Numbered from the stretch's first letter, positions 46,816 through 58,975 are shown. The stretch is 64,000 nt of DNA from Cordilura impudica (GCA_963682025.1 OY821518.1:229318848-229382847); one strand, 5' to 3'. Notes: a model not told the origin generated them from the letters alone. Translations and numbers: made by a program.

Positions 46816-47396
46816 TATCAGTTAGTATATATTTTGCTGTATAGAAACCGAATTTATTCATTAAAATGTTCTTTATTCTAATAATATGGCTAACAGATGA
46901 GGTCTGTTTCTACGGAAATATTAATACACTTGCTAGAAAAAGTAGCCGTACACCTCAAATAAAACTGTCATGCTACAAAAAAATAAGAAAAAATGAATTA
47001 AGCTGAAAAATTTGTTCTAATGAATTTATAAGGTATTTAGTAGTTTTCTTTAATTTATGTATTAATTATAAATTTTATTCAAGTAAAAATTAAAAAAAAA
47101 AAAAAAAAAAAATTTATAAATTGATAAAAAGTATTCGTATATATGAAATATTAACAACTAAATTTTCATTAAATATTGTTTAAGTTAGTAAGTTGTAGGA
47201 TATCCTTTAAAGTATTCTCCAACTTTATAGTATTCTCTTTACTGATTTTATCCCCCTACCGTGTAGTTCCAGTTTTTGTCAAGCTATGTTTTTCCTTTAC
47301 TGCCGAAAATGGAAAACTTGCTTTAATCTGAAAATAAAACACTTTCCCAAAATTCTGGAGCCTTGATTTCCTACTCATTTGCAAATTCAATACGAT

Positions 47397-48665
47397 TTTA
47401 TACCCTATACCATTATGAGGGCATAATGAGTTTGTGATGTTGTTTGTAACTACCAAAAATATCTCACCTAGACCCATCTGTTACTATTCCGATCAACTCA
47501 GAATCATTTTATGAGTTGTGCATCCGTCTGTTTGTCCATTTAAATCTTGTAATCAAACTGCACGTCTCAATATGAATATATTTTGATAAAATTTGGTATG
47601 TAAGCTTTTTTTCGTCCATAGCATTGCAATCGGTACATGTTTAGACCTAGTTCTCATACAAATAACCCCTATGAGATCGACTTAAATTGTCATAAGATCC
47701 AAATTATCGTATACATCTCGGCCGAATTTGGTTTGTGTGTGTTTATTACATCCATTAATCATTCGAAGTCATAGTCATATGCTTCCCGATCTTCACTTAA
47801 ATCTATAAAAAAAAAAAAGAATCTTGCTAATTTGGTTTCTATATGTTTTTTGGAATAAATTAGTAACTTTAGCAAATATGCGGATGCTGACCATGAAATT
47901 TTTCATATCCGAAGGCAAAAAATTTAAGAACAATCAGAGATCAGCAATGAAACGTTTTTCATTACTCAGAGTCACTCATAAAATTTAAAGTGTAAGTGAG
48001 TAGAGATCATTGAAATTCAACAACACGAATCTACTTATACTCACAATAACGTTGATTTATAAGTATAAGTAGCAATAAATATGAATCCGATGTTGACATC
48101 ATACTCGTACCATCCCAAATCTGTTTGATTCATAAATCACGTCAGTTTGATTTATAATTTTAGAAAAGTACTTATAATACTTATAATTGAGTCCACTCAT
48201 TCAACTCCTCAATGTACAAATGCATGTATTTTTATACATGTACACATGTATATGTACCATACTAACGCAACAGAGCAAATGCGCAACTCCACAATGAGTA
48301 ATTTAATCTTCGTGTTCGAATCATACATATCTTACACATTGAATGCAGGAGAGTCTAAATTAGCAACGTCATAAATGTTGTTAAGTATGATTCTCATGAG
48401 TACCTAAAATTTTAGAGTAAATATGAGGATTGACAACATTTCAATAAGTATAAACGCGTATAAGTACAAGAAATTATGAATCATGATTTAGCTCTACTCA
48501 CCCTTTCAGTACTCATTGCAGATCTCTGATCACAATGCAACTCAATTTGGCTTATACTTGGTTTCTAAGTCCAATTAGTTGGATGTGAGAGAAAGGGTCT
48601 CTAAACGCATGGTATAGGGTGTCGTATCGCATCGGTTTAGACCGACTATGATTTTCTGACTGAGT
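47397..48665 (+). repeat. REP1 interspersed repeat, copy 4 (split by a hAT element)
   Basis: Starts 'ttataccctataccattatg', carries the usual internal blocks, and is split at 47935-48528. It resumes with 'caactcaatttggcttatac' and ends with 'cggtttagaccgactatgattttctgact'. Confidence 0.8.
47935..48528. mobile_element. Small hAT-like non-autonomous element
   Basis: Ends CAGAGATCAGCAATGA and complement actcattgcagatctctg. The flanking 8-mers are agaacaat (47927-47934) and atcacaat (48529-48536), 6 of 8 matching. The interior is non-coding and rich in 'gagtaga'/'ctactc'-like motifs. The hAT assignment rests on the CAGAG ends and 8-bp spacing. Confidence 0.65.
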
Positions 48666-48699
48666 GGATTTCTACGTGCTACATGACCATGATAGTCAG

Positions 48700-49032
48700 A
48701 TTTTTTTCGAATATTTCCAACGGTATCTTCATGGATGTCTTTGCCAATGATGCTTTCGTTTTAGAACAAATTTGAGAAGCAGTAATTTTGGGATTCTGTT
48801 TTACTGCTGTGAAACTAGTTCGCTTTTCGTGCTCAGTTAGTTTGAAGAGCGACCAGAACGGGGTTTTGACAAAATTGAAATGGTATATTTACAGTTTCTA
48901 ATGATGTACTGCAATGAGGAGTGGCTTCTGGCTATGATCCGAACTATTTCAACAAAGGATTTACCTTCATTTCTAAGCTTTAAAAAATTTTTTTTTCTCG
49001 TCAGCACCGATTTCTTTGACTTTGGGGCTCAT
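48700..49032 (-). pseudogene. Tc1-like transposase N-terminus
   Basis: Minus strand from ATG at 49032: MSPKVKEIGADEKKKFLKLR, then EGKSFVEIVRIIARSHSSLQ and a GRxxxK-like RSGRSS hinge. This is the first helix-turn-helix and linker of Tc1 transposases. A long A-run and stops break it. The catalytic part is absent, replaced by REP1. Confidence 0.7.
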
Positions 49033-49553
49033 TTTAAAATATAATTTTAAAAAGATATATAATTATTAAAATAAAATCGATGTAACAGGCCAGTACGTCG
49101 TTGCAGAATTTGTGGGATTTCCTTAATTGTAAAAGTACGAATACTTTTTCTGGTACTTATAGTTGGCACTCTGCGTTTTTTGCGACATTAACAAAAAAAA
49201 AAAAAAAAATTGTAGTAGAAACAAACCGGTTTTCGAAAAACAAGTAAAATTCCAATTGCGCCAATGTTAAAAAGTTAGAAATTGAAAATATTATATCTTC
49301 AAGTGTACGGTTACTTTTTCTAGCAAGTGTATGTGATTTCTGATATATGTTGAAAAGGTCATTTTATGCACTTCTAGGTTAAAATATTTCAAAAGCCTGA
49401 CGTGATAGAGATAAACTGATTGAATTAAATTTGGAACAGGCTACATTTAAATGACAAATTCTTTATGCGACGTAACTTGAATTGAGTCTAATTTTGAATC
49501 TACGTTTTATTGTATATGGGGATAATTTTAATATTTAATATTTATAATTTCAG

Positions 49554-50426
49554 ATACCTCCTGTGCTAGCTGTGAAATTAATTACAATCGTTATAATCGT
49601 CCTGATGAAAAAGATTTCGGAAAATATTTACCATTCTTCCTTCAAGACAATCCCGATGACAGTTGTGCCAAGGCTGGTCATGCGGCTTATGGTAATGGCG
49701 TGCGCTACAGGAATTTACCGACCAATAATGAAACTACTGTTGATGTCTCCTACTTTATGGCTTATCATTCCATATTGAAATCATCTGAGGACTATTATTT
49801 CGCTTTGCGTTCTGCTCGTAAAATATCAGCCAACATAACACACATGATACAGGGTCGTCTGATGTCGCAAGGTTTACCATTCGAAGAGGCCGTCAAAGTT
49901 GAAGTATTTCCCTATTCTGTATTTTATGTCTTCTACGAACAATATCTTACCATGTGGCCAGATACCCTACAAAGTATGGGCATCTCCGTTTTGGCCATAT
50001 TCATCGTAACATTCCTACTTATGGGTTTCGATATACACTCATCATTGGTGGTGGTCATAACAATAACAATGATTGTTATAAATTTGGGTGGCATCATGTA
50101 TTATTGGAATATTTCATTGAATGCTGTTTCCTTGGTCAATCTTGTTATGGCCGTTGGTATATCTGTGGAGTTTTGTTCACATTTGGTGCATAGTTTTTCA
50201 ATATCAACCGAGGGTACTCGTGAAAGACGTGCTGCTGATTGCCTAACCAAAATGGGCAGTTCAATATTTTCGGGTATTACATTGACGAAATTTGGAGGTA
50301 TCCTAGTTTTGGCTTTTGCCAAAAGTCAAATCTTCCAAGTTTTCTACTTTAGAATGTATTTGGGTATTGTCTTGATTGGAGCAGCTCATGGGTTAATATT
50401 TCTACCAGTTTTACTAAGTTATATTG
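49554..50426 (+). CDS. Npc1a: NPC1, exon with end of the Cys-rich luminal domain and helices 9-13
   Basis: An 873-bp exon; begins with two bases completing a GAT codon and ends with the first base of a Gly codon before GTAAGT (50427). It encodes TSCASCEINYNRYNRP, KYLPFFLQDNPDDSCAKAGH, SYFMAYHSILKSSEDYYFAL and FPYSVFYVFYEQYLTMWPDT. Five C-terminal membrane helices follow (ISVLAIFIVTFLLMGF; LVVVITITMIVINLGGIMYYW; VSLVNLVMAVGISVEFCSHL; ILVLAFAKSQIFQVFYFRMY; VLIGAAHGLIFLPVLLSYIG). The SVEFCSH and MGSSIFSGITLTKFGGILVL motifs are invariant in NPC1. Intact. Confidence 0.98.
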
Positions 50427-52362
50427 GTAAGTGTTATGTTGTTGTTTTTTTTTTGTTTGGTCTTTAACTCTTCTTTATTATTATATTTTTTTTTTATAAT
50501 TTTTCCTAAAAATCATATTCTATTAAAGAACCAATAATGCCTTGCATTTTCCCTAACTCAACTAATGTTCTATGTATGATATCATGTTTGTTAAGATCCC
50601 ACAATCTTTATAATAATGAAAATGTAATGTCTTTTCACAAAAATGCATAAAGATTAACGCTTTATTTGTCAGTGATTGTTAAGAAAAGCAAAACCTTTTG
50701 TAAATACTACATACATACATATATTTGATAATGTCTATATATTTATAAAAGTTTGTCTTATATCCGGTGTACTACTTCCTTATAACAACTATAAGTTGCA
50801 ACTGACAGTTACATACTTTAGAAAACATTAGCTAACAATACCGTTTTAATGGTTTTTGCATCTAACAAGTTAACGTCAACAAAAACTATTAAATATCATT
50901 TTATTAAGTTTAAAAGAGAACCAGAATATCGCAATTAGCATTAGTATAGTATCCCCCGTCATTGCCAAATCCACATTTTGTTAATTTGATTGCCTTAAAC
51001 AGTGGTGTCCTGTATTTTCGTCATCGTTTTGGAGATTCAGCTATTATTGATTAGCCTTAGTTCTGCTTCTACTAAATTATTTATTATATATCAGGTTACA
51101 AAAAAATGAATTCTTTTTGGTCTTCCAACTTTTTCGAAGAATTTGGATTCAACGACCTTTAAGTCGAATCAGACATTTAAATAACGCTGCCATTTGCAAA
51201 TTGGTATTTTTAATTTCATTTGAGATTATTGAACCGACCTGTACATATCTATATGAATGTGATGGCAGGATACATACACACGGCTTCGATCATTAACATT
51301 GTACCACCCTTTTATTTTTCATTAGTGGAGACTTTCATATGCCAAAGGTCGAAAAAAGTGACTATCGACCACTCTTAAAAGATAAAGCAAATAAAAACTA
51401 TAACAAATAGTCTGATATTATTTTTCTTTACATCACCCTCTTTTTTTAAAGGGCATGTCTTTTAAAATAAAGTTAGCTATATCGGCCTTCTACAGAACTA
51501 TGTTAATTTATCAGGAATTGCAGATTATATCCCAACAAATTATGAAGAATTAAAAAGCTAATAGAAATAGCTTTTACGTGACATTTATATTGTTTTCAAC
51601 TATAAACCAAAAATCGTTATTTTTTCTTCAAAAATTAACTAATTTTCATTTAAAAATTTTTGTTACTATCATGATATTGAAAGAAACACGATATCTAAGC
51701 TTTTGGTTTGGCGGAATAATTACTGAGAGTTTAGATATGTGTAAAAATCTCAAATAAATTTATTACGGTTTGGGTGATTCAATTGTGAGCTCACTTACCC
51801 ATTAAGAGTAATATGTATATTGCATAATAGATTTTCTTTATGAGCATTACAATGGCGTATGTTTTTGTATAAACATCTATATGTATAAACATCTATACGC
51901 GCAGGGGAGTAACTTTATATTTCACAATACAATCACAAAAACAGCGTAACATGTGAGCTCACAACCGTAAGACAAATCGGTATGACTTATGATTGTATTG
52001 GTGAAAAAATTATGATATAAAATTGTTTCAGCTAATTCAACAACCATTTGCTGTAAAACGACAAAAATTTACCAATATAAACGTATAACATATACGTAAT
52101 TCAACAACCCCACAAGTATAACCAGAGTCCCTGGAGTTGTTTGCTATAAGTGATACATAGATGATTTTAAAAAAGTGACATACAAAAATCTTTAATTACT
52201 AGATGTTTACACATCTCCCCTGTGATCGGACTCATATGATTTTTTTAGTATTTGATCTGAAGAAGGCGTATATAGATACTATTTGTTTAAAAGCCACGCC
52301 AATTGAAAAGGAGGGCGGTAATAAGAAAAAGAATATCTTATAATTAGCTGTTATATTTTTTC
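50427..52362. other. Intron D proximal part, no gene seen
   Basis: Donor GTAAGT at 50427, then about 1.9 kb of AT-rich sequence with no recognised element. 'tgtgagctcac' occurs at 51785 and 51951. The last 8 bases, ATTTTTTC, are the target site of the next element. Confidence 0.5.
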
Positions 52363-54362
52363 CAGAGTTCAGAAAAGAACACACACTGAATAAAAAACTC
52401 GTACATATATGTAAACAAACATAACTTAGACCAACACACACATATTTTTATTTTCATATCAATTATGTTTGTTTCTAAATTTTCTTCGGTGCCAAACACA
52501 ATCATGACTTGTGTTCGTTTTAATATTTCGTTATTTACACGAACATTTTTCTATCACGTACTTTTTGTTTCGATCACACATAAACCACACAGATTCGAGT
52601 GTTGCTTTATTTGAAGTTCGTGTTCTGGTACTGAAAAAAAAAAACAGAACATGTACAATAAACAGGTTCGAGTTCAGTTATATTTTAAGTCGTGTTCTGG
52701 CTCGTGTACTAAGAAAAAATAGAATATGTAAATAAACAGGTTCGAGTTCAGTTATATTTTAAATTCGTGTTCTGGCTCGTGTACTGCGAAAAATTGAAAC
52801 ATCAATTCGCGATCTGATACACCCCGATAAAAACGACAACAATTGTTTCACCCAAATTTATTAAAATTTTATTGACCCTCTTTTATGATTTACGTTGCAA
52901 ATTGTTTACAATTGTCAAATATTTTTAAAATTTTATTGGCCATTTTTTTGTGATTTACGTTGAAATTATTTACAATTGTTTTTATTCACTGGTTTTTATT
53001 TTAATAAAAGATGGTAATAAAATACTTAAGACACAAAAACTGCACACTGCACTTAAATCTTTCTTGCAGGTTTCAATCAGACATGTAAATTTTTTCGTTT
53101 CGCTATTAAAAGTTGCGTATTTTTTATAGCAAAACTTATTTCTGTTATTGCTTTCGAATTTTTTAATTTTCACAAAATATATGCAATTTACACAATAACA
53201 CAGTACACTTATAGATCACGATCTAATGAAAACTGAACCACTTTTAATGAATAAATGACGCACGCACCCGCTATTTATTGCAAAATCAATTGCGTGAAAT
53301 TGTAACACTTGCAAGCAATTGTAACGTAAGTCATAAAAAAGGGACAATAAAATATGAAAATATTTTTTTGGGTTTTTTTTATTGACACTCATTGTGTTTT
53401 TACGCAAAAAATCCCAAAAAATCATTGAGAAAAGGATTGTGCATTGACACTAATTGGTTCGCAAATTACGGGTGGGTGATTGTGTTTTTTATGATGCAAA
53501 ATTTGTTTGTGTCTAAAGTTATTTGTTACCAAAAAAAAATTTTTTTTCAAAAGATCCTAACAACCAACAAGTGTGTCTTTTAAGCCGCAGAATTGGGATT
53601 TTCATCTATGACACTAATTGGTTGCGAAAATAGGGGGTGGGTAATGCAAAAAAACCTAACAACCAACAAGTGTAACTTTTATGATGCTAAATAGTTTTTA
53701 TGTCTTAAGTATTTTATTACCATATTTTATTAAAATAAAAACCAGTCAATAAACACAATTGTAAATAATTTCAACGTAAATCACAAAAAAATGGCCAATA
53801 AAATTTTAAAATATTTGACAATTGTAAACAATTTGCAACGTAAGTCATAAAAAAGGGTCAATAAAATTTTAATAAATTTGGTTGAAACAATTTTTGTCGT
53901 TTTTATCGGGGCGTATCAGATCGCGAATTGATGTTTCAATTTTTCGCAGTACACGAGCCAGAACACGATTTTAAAATATAACTGAACTCGAACCTGTTTA
54001 TTGTACATGTTCTGTTTTTTTTTCTTAGTACACGAGCCAGAACACAACTTAAAATATAACTGAACTCGAACCTGTTTATTGTACATGTTCTGTTTTTTTT
54101 TTTTTTCAGTACACGTACCAGAACACGAACTTCAAATAAAGCAACACTCGAATCTTTGTGGTTTATGTGTGATCGAAACAAAAAGTACGTGATAGAAAAA
54201 TGTTCGTGTAAATAACGAAATATTAAAACGAACACAGTCATGATTGTGTTGGGCACCGTAGAAAATTTAGAAACGCACATAATTGATATGAAAATAAAGA
54301 TATGCGTTGGCTGCTTTTGAACAGAACATTGTGTGTTTCATGTGTGTATTTTCTGAACCTTG
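52363..54362. mobile_element. hAT-like palindromic element, copy 4 (2.0 kb, longest)
   Basis: Starts CAGAGTTCAGAAAAG and ends TTTTCTGAACCTTG, flanked by the exact 8-bp duplication ATTTTTTC (52355-52362, 54363-54370). The inverted arms are about 670 bp each (52363 to ~53035 and ~53690-54362). Each holds the outer sequence of copies 1-3, about two ~75-bp units and a further inner arm ('gatctgatacaccccgataa', 'tgatttacgttg'). The ~650-bp loop has two copies of 'gacactaattggtt.gcgaaa' and 'caaccaacaagtgt'. No transposase. Copies 1-3 look like internally deleted relatives. Confidence 0.88.
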
Positions 54363-54365
54363 ATT

Positions 54366-54475
54366 TTTTCTATACGATGTTCTTCAAAATTGACCGATCA
54401 TGTTAATTCATTCTAAAAGTTTATATAAAATTTCTTTAATTCATATTTCTCGGGCGATATTTAAAACTACACTTA
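54366..54475 (+). repeat. Left member of a second inverted repeat pair
   Basis: 'tatacgatgttcttcaaa', 'tcatgttaattcattctaaa' and 'tttctcgggcgatatttaaa' match the reverse complement of 59024-59128. hAT copy 4 abuts it. Confidence 0.65.
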
Positions 54476-55084
54476 TGCTTATAAAATTAAGTCCATTATA
54501 TTATAAAGTTTTTTTTTATAAACATGTTTATACCAGAGCTTTCCATTACCCGAGTATCGATCTACTCGACCTTCTCGAGTAGTAAATGAGCCACTCATTC
54601 AGCTCGAGTAGTAAATACTAACATTTTTCATGTTTGAAAGCATGTCAAACGATAAATTTATGTATTTAGTATAAAAAATATATCGGACTGTCCTACTGGT
54701 GTGGGCAAACTACTACTTGAAAAAGGTCGACTGCCAAAAATTTAAGCTTGGAGGAACTACTACTCGACAAAAAACAGAAAATAAAAAAGATGGACCGTAG
54801 CGAGTAGCGAACAGAAGCTCGAAAAGTATCTGCAAATTTCTATACAAATGTGTGAAAATTCACTTTTATTTCAAGTTTGATATAAGTTTATACAAAAAAT
54901 TTCCTTTACGACTTGGTAAAAATTTCCATGGCGACTTGAACGGCCAATACCATAAAAATTGGATGATAAAATTAAAAACTCTTATTAATTCAAATATATA
55001 TTTGTTCCTTTTACTCCTGCAAGGAGCAACTATTAATACTAGATTAACTAAAAAAAATAAATAAATAAAAAATTTAAAAGTATT
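54476..55084. other. Non-coding, with GAGTAG motif runs
   Basis: 'ctcgagtagtaaat' recurs at 54576 and 54603. 'ttctatacaaatgtgtgaaa' (54838) recurs in the hairpin at 56063-56188. Position 54533 'cagagctttccattacccga' looks hAT-terminus-like, but no partner was found. Confidence 0.4.
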
Positions 55085-55318
55085 CATTTTTATGCTATTG
55101 ACAAAACATTGGAGACCTTTACTATAAAATAATTAAAAACTTTCCTTCTATTTCTGCTTTCAATATTTTGTTGGGTATCCACTATTTTATAGTACTGTTT
55201 CACAACGTAGAGGCCTGGAGTTCAATTAAATTGTTGATGACATCCATTGAAATTTTTTGCCATCTGAATTATGTGCCTGTATGAGATCTGTCTTGTTTGT
55301 GTAATTTCGTGTCCGTAC
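55085..55318 (-). pseudogene. Tc1-like terminal fragment (as at 9190-9429)
   Basis: Same family and same end as 9190-9429: 'gctattgacaaaacattgga', 'tttcaatattttgttgg', 'ttttttgccatctgaatt', 'gtcttgtttgtgtaatttcg'. Cut at about 55318 by the MULE-like palindrome. Confidence 0.6.
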
Positions 55319-55975
55319 CGAAAACAATTTCCCGAAGTTACAATTTCCCGAAAACAATTTCCCGAAATTACAATTTCCCTATTTTTAGTTTACAACTTCC
55401 CATATATTCTTGAGTTCCCCCATAAAAAAAACTTGCTGCATACGATTTCTCGAAAAAACAATTTCCCGAGTATACGACTTCTCGAAAAAACAATTCCCCC
55501 ACCCCGCACCGCGCCCTTCCTCTTCCACCCTCCCTCGTCATCCGGACCTATTTATTGGAGTGTCATACGCTTATTTTTTCATTGTGACTTTGAACACTTC
55601 GGTATTCAGACCTCCCGACGGATAACTCTCACTGCTAAAGAAAAAATCGTTAATGAGCTGAAAGATCTTGCCCGGACCACTACATCAAGTGGTCATGAAC
55701 TGATTGCTCGCGCTTCGGCCGGGATTTCTGATGGTATTGTTTCGGAAATGCCATCAACAAGCTATTTGAAGAAATAGTAATTTTGGGAAATTGTAGTTTC
55801 GGGAAATTTTGTTCGGGAAATTGTATTTCGGGAAATTGAAATTTCGGGAAATTGTATTTTCGGGAGATTGTGCTTGGGAAATTGTAATTTCGGGAAATTA
55901 TTATTTTGGGGAATTGTGTTCGGGAAATTGTAATTTCGGGAAATTGTTTTCGGAAAATTTTTCGCAAATCCGATT
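55319..55975 (+). mobile_element. MULE-like palindromic element, copy 1 (truncated)
   Basis: Outer arms are runs of aatttcccgaa units (forward 55325-55500; complementary ttcgggaaatt units 55780-55960). Between them, plus-strand coding debris at 55560-55777 reads FHCDFEHFGIQTSRRIT, then KEKIVNELKDLARTTTSSGH and ARASAGISDGIVSEMPSTS ending in a stop. This resembles the segment that follows the FLYWCH zinc finger in insect MULE-type proteins (NEIKERAKTT...GVSD...LPS). The left terminal repeat is missing and the zinc finger is deleted compared with copy 2. Confidence 0.6.
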
Positions 55976-56062
55976 TACCATAATATATTTAAAGAAAACA
56001 TGGTACAAATTAATAATTTTGAAAATATGAGGACAAAATTTTGGCTCGAAAAAGATCAAACA

Positions 56063-56188
56063 CTTTCTATACAAAAGTATGAAAATTTGTTCTTATTTCA
56101 AGTTTCAGATAATATTACACACAATTTTCTGGAAAATTACATCAAACTTCAAATAAGAGCATATTTTCACACATTTGTATAGAAAGTG
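56063..56188. repeat. Short hairpin repeat
   Basis: 'cactttctataca.aa.tatgaaaat' and 'cttatttcaagttt' on the left pair with 'aaacttcaaataag', and 'ttcacacatttgtatagaaagtg' on the right: a ~125-bp fold-back. The outer motif also occurs at 54838. Confidence 0.7.
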
Positions 56189-56317
56189 GTCAAAAGCAGT
56201 CGAGTAGTACGATGCCACAACTTTGGTAAGAACGATTTAAAATTATTATGAATATAGTCGATTATAAACAGCTTGACAACGATAAAAAATTTTGTTGTTG
56301 TTTGGCCAATTTATTTG

Positions 56318-56632
56318 AATTTTTGTGTTTTTCCTTTAATTAAGCTAATGTGGCCTAAGTTATAAATGTTATAAAACAATGTTGATTATAGTTTATCCTG
56401 ACGTTTCGTCAATTTTTTGTCGACATCTTCTTTCAAAGGTGAAAATTTTATGTTTTATGTTAAATGTAATAACTACATTTTAAATGTAAAAATATATTAC
56501 GATCCCCAGAAGATGTCGACAAAATATCGACGAAACGTCGGGAAAAACTGTAATCAATATTGTTTTATTACATTTATAACTTAAGCCATATAAGCTTAAT
56601 TTAAGGAAAAACACGACAAAAAAAAATTGTTG
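56318..56632. repeat. Fold-back element with GACGTTTCGTC arms
   Basis: Arms of about 120 bp (56318-56436 and 56503-56632): 'tttttcctttaattaagc', 'aaacaatgttgattatagt', 'gacgtttcgtcaa', 'tgtcgacatcttct' against their complements. The spacer is ~65 bp. No coding potential. Class unknown (MITE-like). Confidence 0.75.
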
Positions 56633-56732
56633 TATACCACAATTTTATGCTATCATATAATTTTTTCGTTGTGTGGAAAACTATTATTACTTCTTTTTGT
56701 ATTATATAGGTTAAAAAAAAAGCATACAATTT

Positions 56733-58440
56733 TTAGTCAGATTCGTCTGAACTATTAAAGTCATTAATATCGTCTTTTTCTTTAGGTACTTCGTTTAAGA
56801 GTTTTAGAACATCTTTACAGATAGGAATATGATTGCTTGTGCGTGGACTTTTTAACAGCGATGAAATAAGAGGATCAGATGAAAAGAGCAAGCCGTTTAT
56901 TAGATCTTCCATTGTAGCTAGTCGCGAAAATTTCAGTGAATGGTGTTGTCGAATATTTCTAAAGTCCTTCTTCCTGCACTCTAAGACTTCTTCAAACATC
57001 ATACCGATCGGGAGGGACATCGAATGTCCCTTTGAAATTTTGCTTTGACAACTTCTTTTCTTTTTTGAATAATAGCTTTGTCCTCTTCTCCACTTATACG
57101 CCATTTCTTCAAGGGTAGTCGATAAGAAATATGAAGTATACATTCCATGAATCGTATTTTACAATGTAGCGAAGAGAGCCCATACTCATACAGCTTGTCG
57201 TTTCCCGGTAAGCAAAACACCTTGTCCAGATTGTTCATCATTTTTGGAGTTGCCTTGCATATTCCACACTTCTGAGAGGAAGTTTCTGCTACTGCACTAA
57301 GTGCTTTTCCAGCAATCATTGTCATATAAAATTCATGATTTATTTCGATGCCATTATAATTTGTTGGATGAATTGCTGCAATTTGTTGGCTTACTATTTG
57401 AGCCTCACTTTTTATAAGCTCTTGAGTTTCTTTCTCAAACATAATTTTTATGGGTCTGCAAAATCGTGTTGACGAAGGCCGGGGATTCTGCCAAATTAAA
57501 ATGTCGCCATTTACGATTGAGGGGAACGATACAAATAGCCAAATGGTGCTCATCGAACATTGTTTTGCTGTGGTCTCCATAGCCTTGTCTATAGACAGAA
57601 TGTCCACTACTCCCATCCCAATAAGCTTTAAATTCACTTCCAAAGTCATTTCGAATGCCATAATTTCCTGCGGTTAAAATTCTATTAATCGTATGGTCAA
57701 CTAAGGCCTGTAGTGGCACTTCAGCTGATGTATCGCAAACAATAACGCCATCAGGATAACAGTCTTTTTTTTGGCTTTTTGTAAAGAATTGTAGCTTGGA
57801 TAGATATTAGCATTGCGCTCCTTTGCCCCTTTTTGCATTAAGATATAGGAGTTCTTTGTAAACTTTCCATCGACGTATAGAGCCAATGCCTCTTCCGGGG
57901 TATATTATAAGGGGATATTACATTCAGCCTTAATACACTGCTTTTTGATTGTAGTGGCGCGTTTAAATCAGTTTCTAAGCTTTGTACTAAATTTGCAGCG
58001 TCGCGTTTGCCTGTCTTATATAAGCTTACACGTGCAGCGACCAACAGCTCTTGGCAAGAAGGGTCAGCTACCAAAGTATATACCTTTTTAGTTTGATGGT
58101 TTTTATTACAGTCCACAAAAGGCTTAGTAGAAGAGCCAGCATTGTAGTTGGAGTCAACTAAAATCAAATCTTGCTTTAACATATCATTGTTACGATCTGT
58201 AAAAAGCTTAATGTTTCCTCGGACACTTCTCCACTTTTCGTTAAGCTTCTTTACAAAATTTTTAAGCCTTTCTTCAACTTGTTTGTTGATTTCATAGTCC
58301 TCTTTTTGCCTTTCCGAAATAACGTTCGAGTATACATACTGCTTAATTAAGTCGTACTTTTTAGTTGAGTCCTTTTCATTGTGCCAAATAACGAGAATAA
58401 TTTTTTTTGAAATCGACATTATCCTAAGAAATATACATAA
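56733..58440 (-). pseudogene. Transib transposase (RAG1-core relative), inactivated
   Basis: Minus strand in three registers. The N-terminal part (58419-57838) ends near a PEEALALYVDGKFTKNSY block (57890) and DIYPSY-like NIYPSYNSLQKAKKK. Then PLQALVDHTINRIL and the first catalytic motif YWDGSSGHSVYRQ (57719-57435). The next register (57661-56999) gives ILIWQNPRPSSTRFCRPIK, MTMIAGKALSAV (Ala where the second catalytic Asp is expected), SQKCGICKATPKMMNN and YGLSSLHCKIRFMECILHIS. The last (57143-56733) gives LPIGMMFEEVLECRKKDF with the expected Glu, then HHSLKFSRLATMEDLINGLL and SSDPLISSL. About 150 residues before LPIG are missing. The pattern of blocks is that of Transib, the source family of RAG1. 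Confidence 0.85.
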
Positions 58441-58975
58441 GTTAGCGGCGTTAAACGTTATGTCTGAAAGATATAAACGAAGTACACAAATGGCTAAAAA
58501 AAAAAAAAAAAAAAAATCAAAAAAAGAATATTTGCCTCGGGGCTCCGCCGCCCTTGCTCCCCCATATTTTTCCCTCTGCAGTTACCCTTGTATTTGTCAC
58601 TTCAGCCACTATTATTTCTACAACACGAAACAGAAAGAAAAAGAAAATGAACACAAAATAATACTTTGTTGTTAGCCAATTTTAAGTACTTACTCGTGGT
58701 TTTAAGATGAAACTCTTAAAAGTTGTTATTTTTATGTCTGACACCAAAATATTCGCTTTTTTGTGCTGCCGCAACTGTTACTGAATTTCACGTAAAAAGC
58801 TCACTTATGACTATGTCAACTTTGACAGCGCATAGAACAGCCAGTTGTGCGACAAGAGCAAAGCGGTTGATAGGGAATGTACATGGTTGTATTCTTAACA
58901 AAATGGCATACCAAATTTTTCAAAATTATAAACTTTAAATTTGAACTAATCGTTTGCCAGATTGCCCGTTTAGTC
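58441..58975. other. Transib 5' flank (non-coding)
   Basis: Between the first transposase codons and the right terminus. Includes a poly-A tract at 58498-58516 and GC-richer 'cctcggggctccgccgccct'. No separate gene is seen. Confidence 0.45.

Larger units (their letters stand above)
46927..49329 (-). mobile_element. Tc1-like element with REP1 and hAT nested inside
   Basis: Ends CACTTGCTAGAAAAAGTAGC (left) and complement gttactttttctagcaagtg (right) between TA dinucleotides at 46925-46926 and 49330-49331. Internal related copies (aaaaagtattcgta near 47126, tacgaatactttttc near 49138) suggest the direct repeats within inverted repeats known from several Tc1 groups. Only the transposase N-terminus survives; REP1 copy 4 occupies 47397-48665. 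Confidence 0.8.

Noticed and set aside
51785..51965. Two 'tgtgagctcac' sites as a regulatory palindrome
   Set aside because: Only two occurrences of a short palindrome in AT-rich intron; nothing supports function.
55560..55777. Host gene for a FLYWCH-like protein
   Set aside because: The coding remnant lies inside a palindrome present twice in the window, is frameshifted in the fuller copy and truncated in the other. It belongs to the element.
56733..58440. RAG1-like immune recombinase gene
   Set aside because: The block order is that of Transib transposase. It has frameshifts, a missing catalytic Asp and a large deletion, and lies among other transposons.
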